A stretch of 64,000 nucleotides of DNA from Acidimicrobiales bacterium (lineage in GTDB: Bacteria > Actinomycetota > Acidimicrobiia > Acidimicrobiales > Iamiaceae). Location: the NCBI GenBank assembly GCA_030447445.1, contig JAUJOW010000004.1, positions 128,071-192,070 of the forward strand, in the 5' to 3' direction. Numbering within the stretch: the first letter of the stretch is position 1; each line of letters starts with the position of its first letter. This document shows, in pieces, positions 62,851-64,000 of this stretch. The notes beneath the pieces were generated by a model, which made no database searches, was not told the origin of the DNA, and saw only the letters and a list, made by a program, of their open reading frames with translations. The translations under genes were made by a program, and so were the position numbers.

Positions 62851-64000
62851 CCGGGCAGCATCGGCACGCTCACTGACACCACCGGCGACGCCCTGGTTGT
62901 CGCCACGACCGGTGGCAAGGGCACCCAACCCGATGCAGAGGGCCAGCTCGAGCGGGGCCCGGAGCCGCGGAGCTTGTACGAAGACGAGGCTGGCGGCGGT
63001 GAAGTAGGCGCCGGTGAGCCCGGCCAGGGCCACCAGCGGTTCCCGCCGGCGGGTCCACAAGCCGATGGCGCCGGCTACGAGCAACGGGTAGAGGAGCCAC
63101 AGGGTGGCGTTGCGCACCCCGGTGCTGCGCCCGTCGGCCTCTTCGGCGTAACCGTTGATCCCTGGTCGGAGCTCGAAGTAGGCCGCCGTGTTGCGCATGA
63201 CGACCTTGGCCACGATGCCGGGGTGATCCTTGACGTTCTCCACCGCCACCTCGCGCAGGCTGCGGTCCCAGGCCACCTCGTCGAACTGCGCGAGGCGCCG
63301 GTCGTCGAAGTAGGGATGGCGGTATGGATCGATGAAGTGGCCGGCCTCCTTGGCCGGCGGCGAGTACACGGCGGCGTAGTTGAAACCGTTGGAGGTCACG
63401 AGCACGGGCGAGTCGAGCTGGATCCAGTTGCGCACCACCCACGGCGCCACGACGAGGCCGGCGACGGCGACGTATGCGGCCACCCTCTGCCACGAGATTC
63501 GACGGAGCAGCCAGACGGCGAACACCACCACGAGGAACTGGGCGCTCGGTCGGGTGAGCACGAGGACCCCGGTGACCACGCCGGCCCGCAACCAGCGCTC
63601 GTCGGCCATGGCGTCGAGCAGCACCACGATGAGCAGGAGGGACAGGGGCTCGGTGAGCACGTAGGTGTCGTTGGCCACGATGTTCGGCACGAGCGCGAGC
63701 GCCCCACCGGCCACGAGCCCGGCCCGGGGGCCGAGGCGGCGGCGGACCACCAGGTAGGTGACGACGACGACGGCCACGCCGATCACCACGTTGAGGAGCC
63801 GGCCGACGCCTGGGGACGGCCACAACAGCCAGTAGACGAAGCCGAGCACCCCCGGGTACACGGGCGGACGGAAGGCCGTGGGGTGCAGCGCCAGCTGGGG
63901 GAAGACGTCGACGTAGCCGAGACCGCCGGCGATGTTCTTGGCCAGGAAGTCGTACTGCGAGGCGTCGCTGTGCAGCGGCCGGTCGGGCGTGGCCAACAGC
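62824..64000 (-). CDS. Membrane glycosyltransferase, GT39/ArnT-like (5' end beyond window)
   Basis: A multi-span protein; about 390 residues are visible and the N-terminus lies past the right edge. The opening DASQYDFLAKNIAGGLGYVD and AFRPPVYPGVLGFVYWLL correspond to the first extracytoplasmic loop of lipid-sugar-dependent transferases. There are about eight hydrophobic helices and the conserved RPSAQFLVVVFAVWLLRR. It would transfer a sugar from a polyprenyl-phosphate donor, as expected next to the DPA operon. Its end overlaps the GH43 stop by 27 bp. Confidence 0.82.
   Translation of the reverse strand, partial: LLATPDRPLHSDASQYDFLAKNIAGGLGYVDVFPQLALHPTAFRPPVYPGVLGFVYWLLWPSPGVGRLLNVVIGVAVVVVTYLVVRRRLGPRAGLVAGGALALVPNIVANDTYVLTEPLSLLLIVVLLDAMADERWLRAGVVTGVLVLTRPSAQFLVVVFAVWLLRRISWQRVAAYVAVAGLVVAPWVVRNWIQLDSPVLVTSNGFNYAAVYSPPAKEAGHFIDPYRHPYFDDRRLAQFDEVAWDRSLREVAVENVKDHPGIVAKVVMRNTAAYFELRPGINGYAEEADGRSTGVRNATLWLLYPLLVAGAIGLWTRRREPLVALAGLTGAYFTAASLVFVQAPRLRAPLELALCIGLGALATGRGDNQGVAGGVSERADAARSADAKHPV

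Overview
The window is very GC-rich with GTG/TTG starts and dense, often overlapping genes. The gene content (Mcl/Mcd/Mch of the ethylmalonyl-CoA pathway, DprE1/UbiA/DprE2, a PPOX/FDORB-type protein, DUF2752, DUF6328, DUF2795) points to a high-GC actinobacterium. It could be of the Acidimicrobiia type, but that is inference from gene content and no marker gene proves it. No tRNA, rRNA, CRISPR array or insertion sequence was seen.

Region 1 (1-23.4 kb) is mostly housekeeping. It holds an MMPL exporter, an ABC-F ATPase, class II fumarase, an orphan peptide-binding lipoprotein, a MOSC protein, dienelactone hydrolase and a DUF885 metallopeptidase. Three consecutive ethylmalonyl-CoA-pathway genes follow: beta-methylmalyl-CoA lyase, methylsuccinyl-CoA dehydrogenase and mesaconyl-CoA hydratase. 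The dehydrogenase carries two single-base gaps. After a GDSL esterase and MutY comes the most striking locus: a thioredoxin-domain protein translationally coupled to a UGSC-family protein. That protein's active-site codon is an in-frame TGA followed directly by a SECIS-like hairpin, which makes it a candidate selenoprotein.

Region 2 (23.4-44.7 kb) is an accessory stress/envelope island: a trypsin-like protease, a STAS protein, a two-component system, a sortase, several lipoproteins (one with EF-hands), two PAP2 phosphatases, YihY, a lipid kinase, an ion channel, UspA, a GH15 enzyme, SDR, VKOR and DUF421. At least nine promoter regions, from inside the island to its edges, carry direct repeats of GGTCAC at exact 11-nt spacing. 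This is the architecture bound by PhoB/OmpR-type regulators, and a regulator of that family is encoded here. Many genes in the island are frameshifted, internally deleted or carry short duplications.

Region 3 (44.7-64 kb) returns to intact genes: a metallo-beta-lactamase-fold protein, flavin reductase, oligopeptidase B, gamma-carbonic anhydrase, a UbiB kinase, a heterodimeric ABC exporter, a DNA methyltransferase with an unassigned C-terminal domain, and SufB without the rest of a suf operon. A three-gene, stop/start-overlapping operon dprE2-ubiA-dprE1 makes decaprenyl-phosphoryl-arabinose. It is followed by a GH43-like lipoprotein and a membrane glycosyltransferase, which suggests arabinan in the cell envelope. 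Tandemly duplicated hairpin elements lie at 34.8, 57.7 and 58.2 kb.
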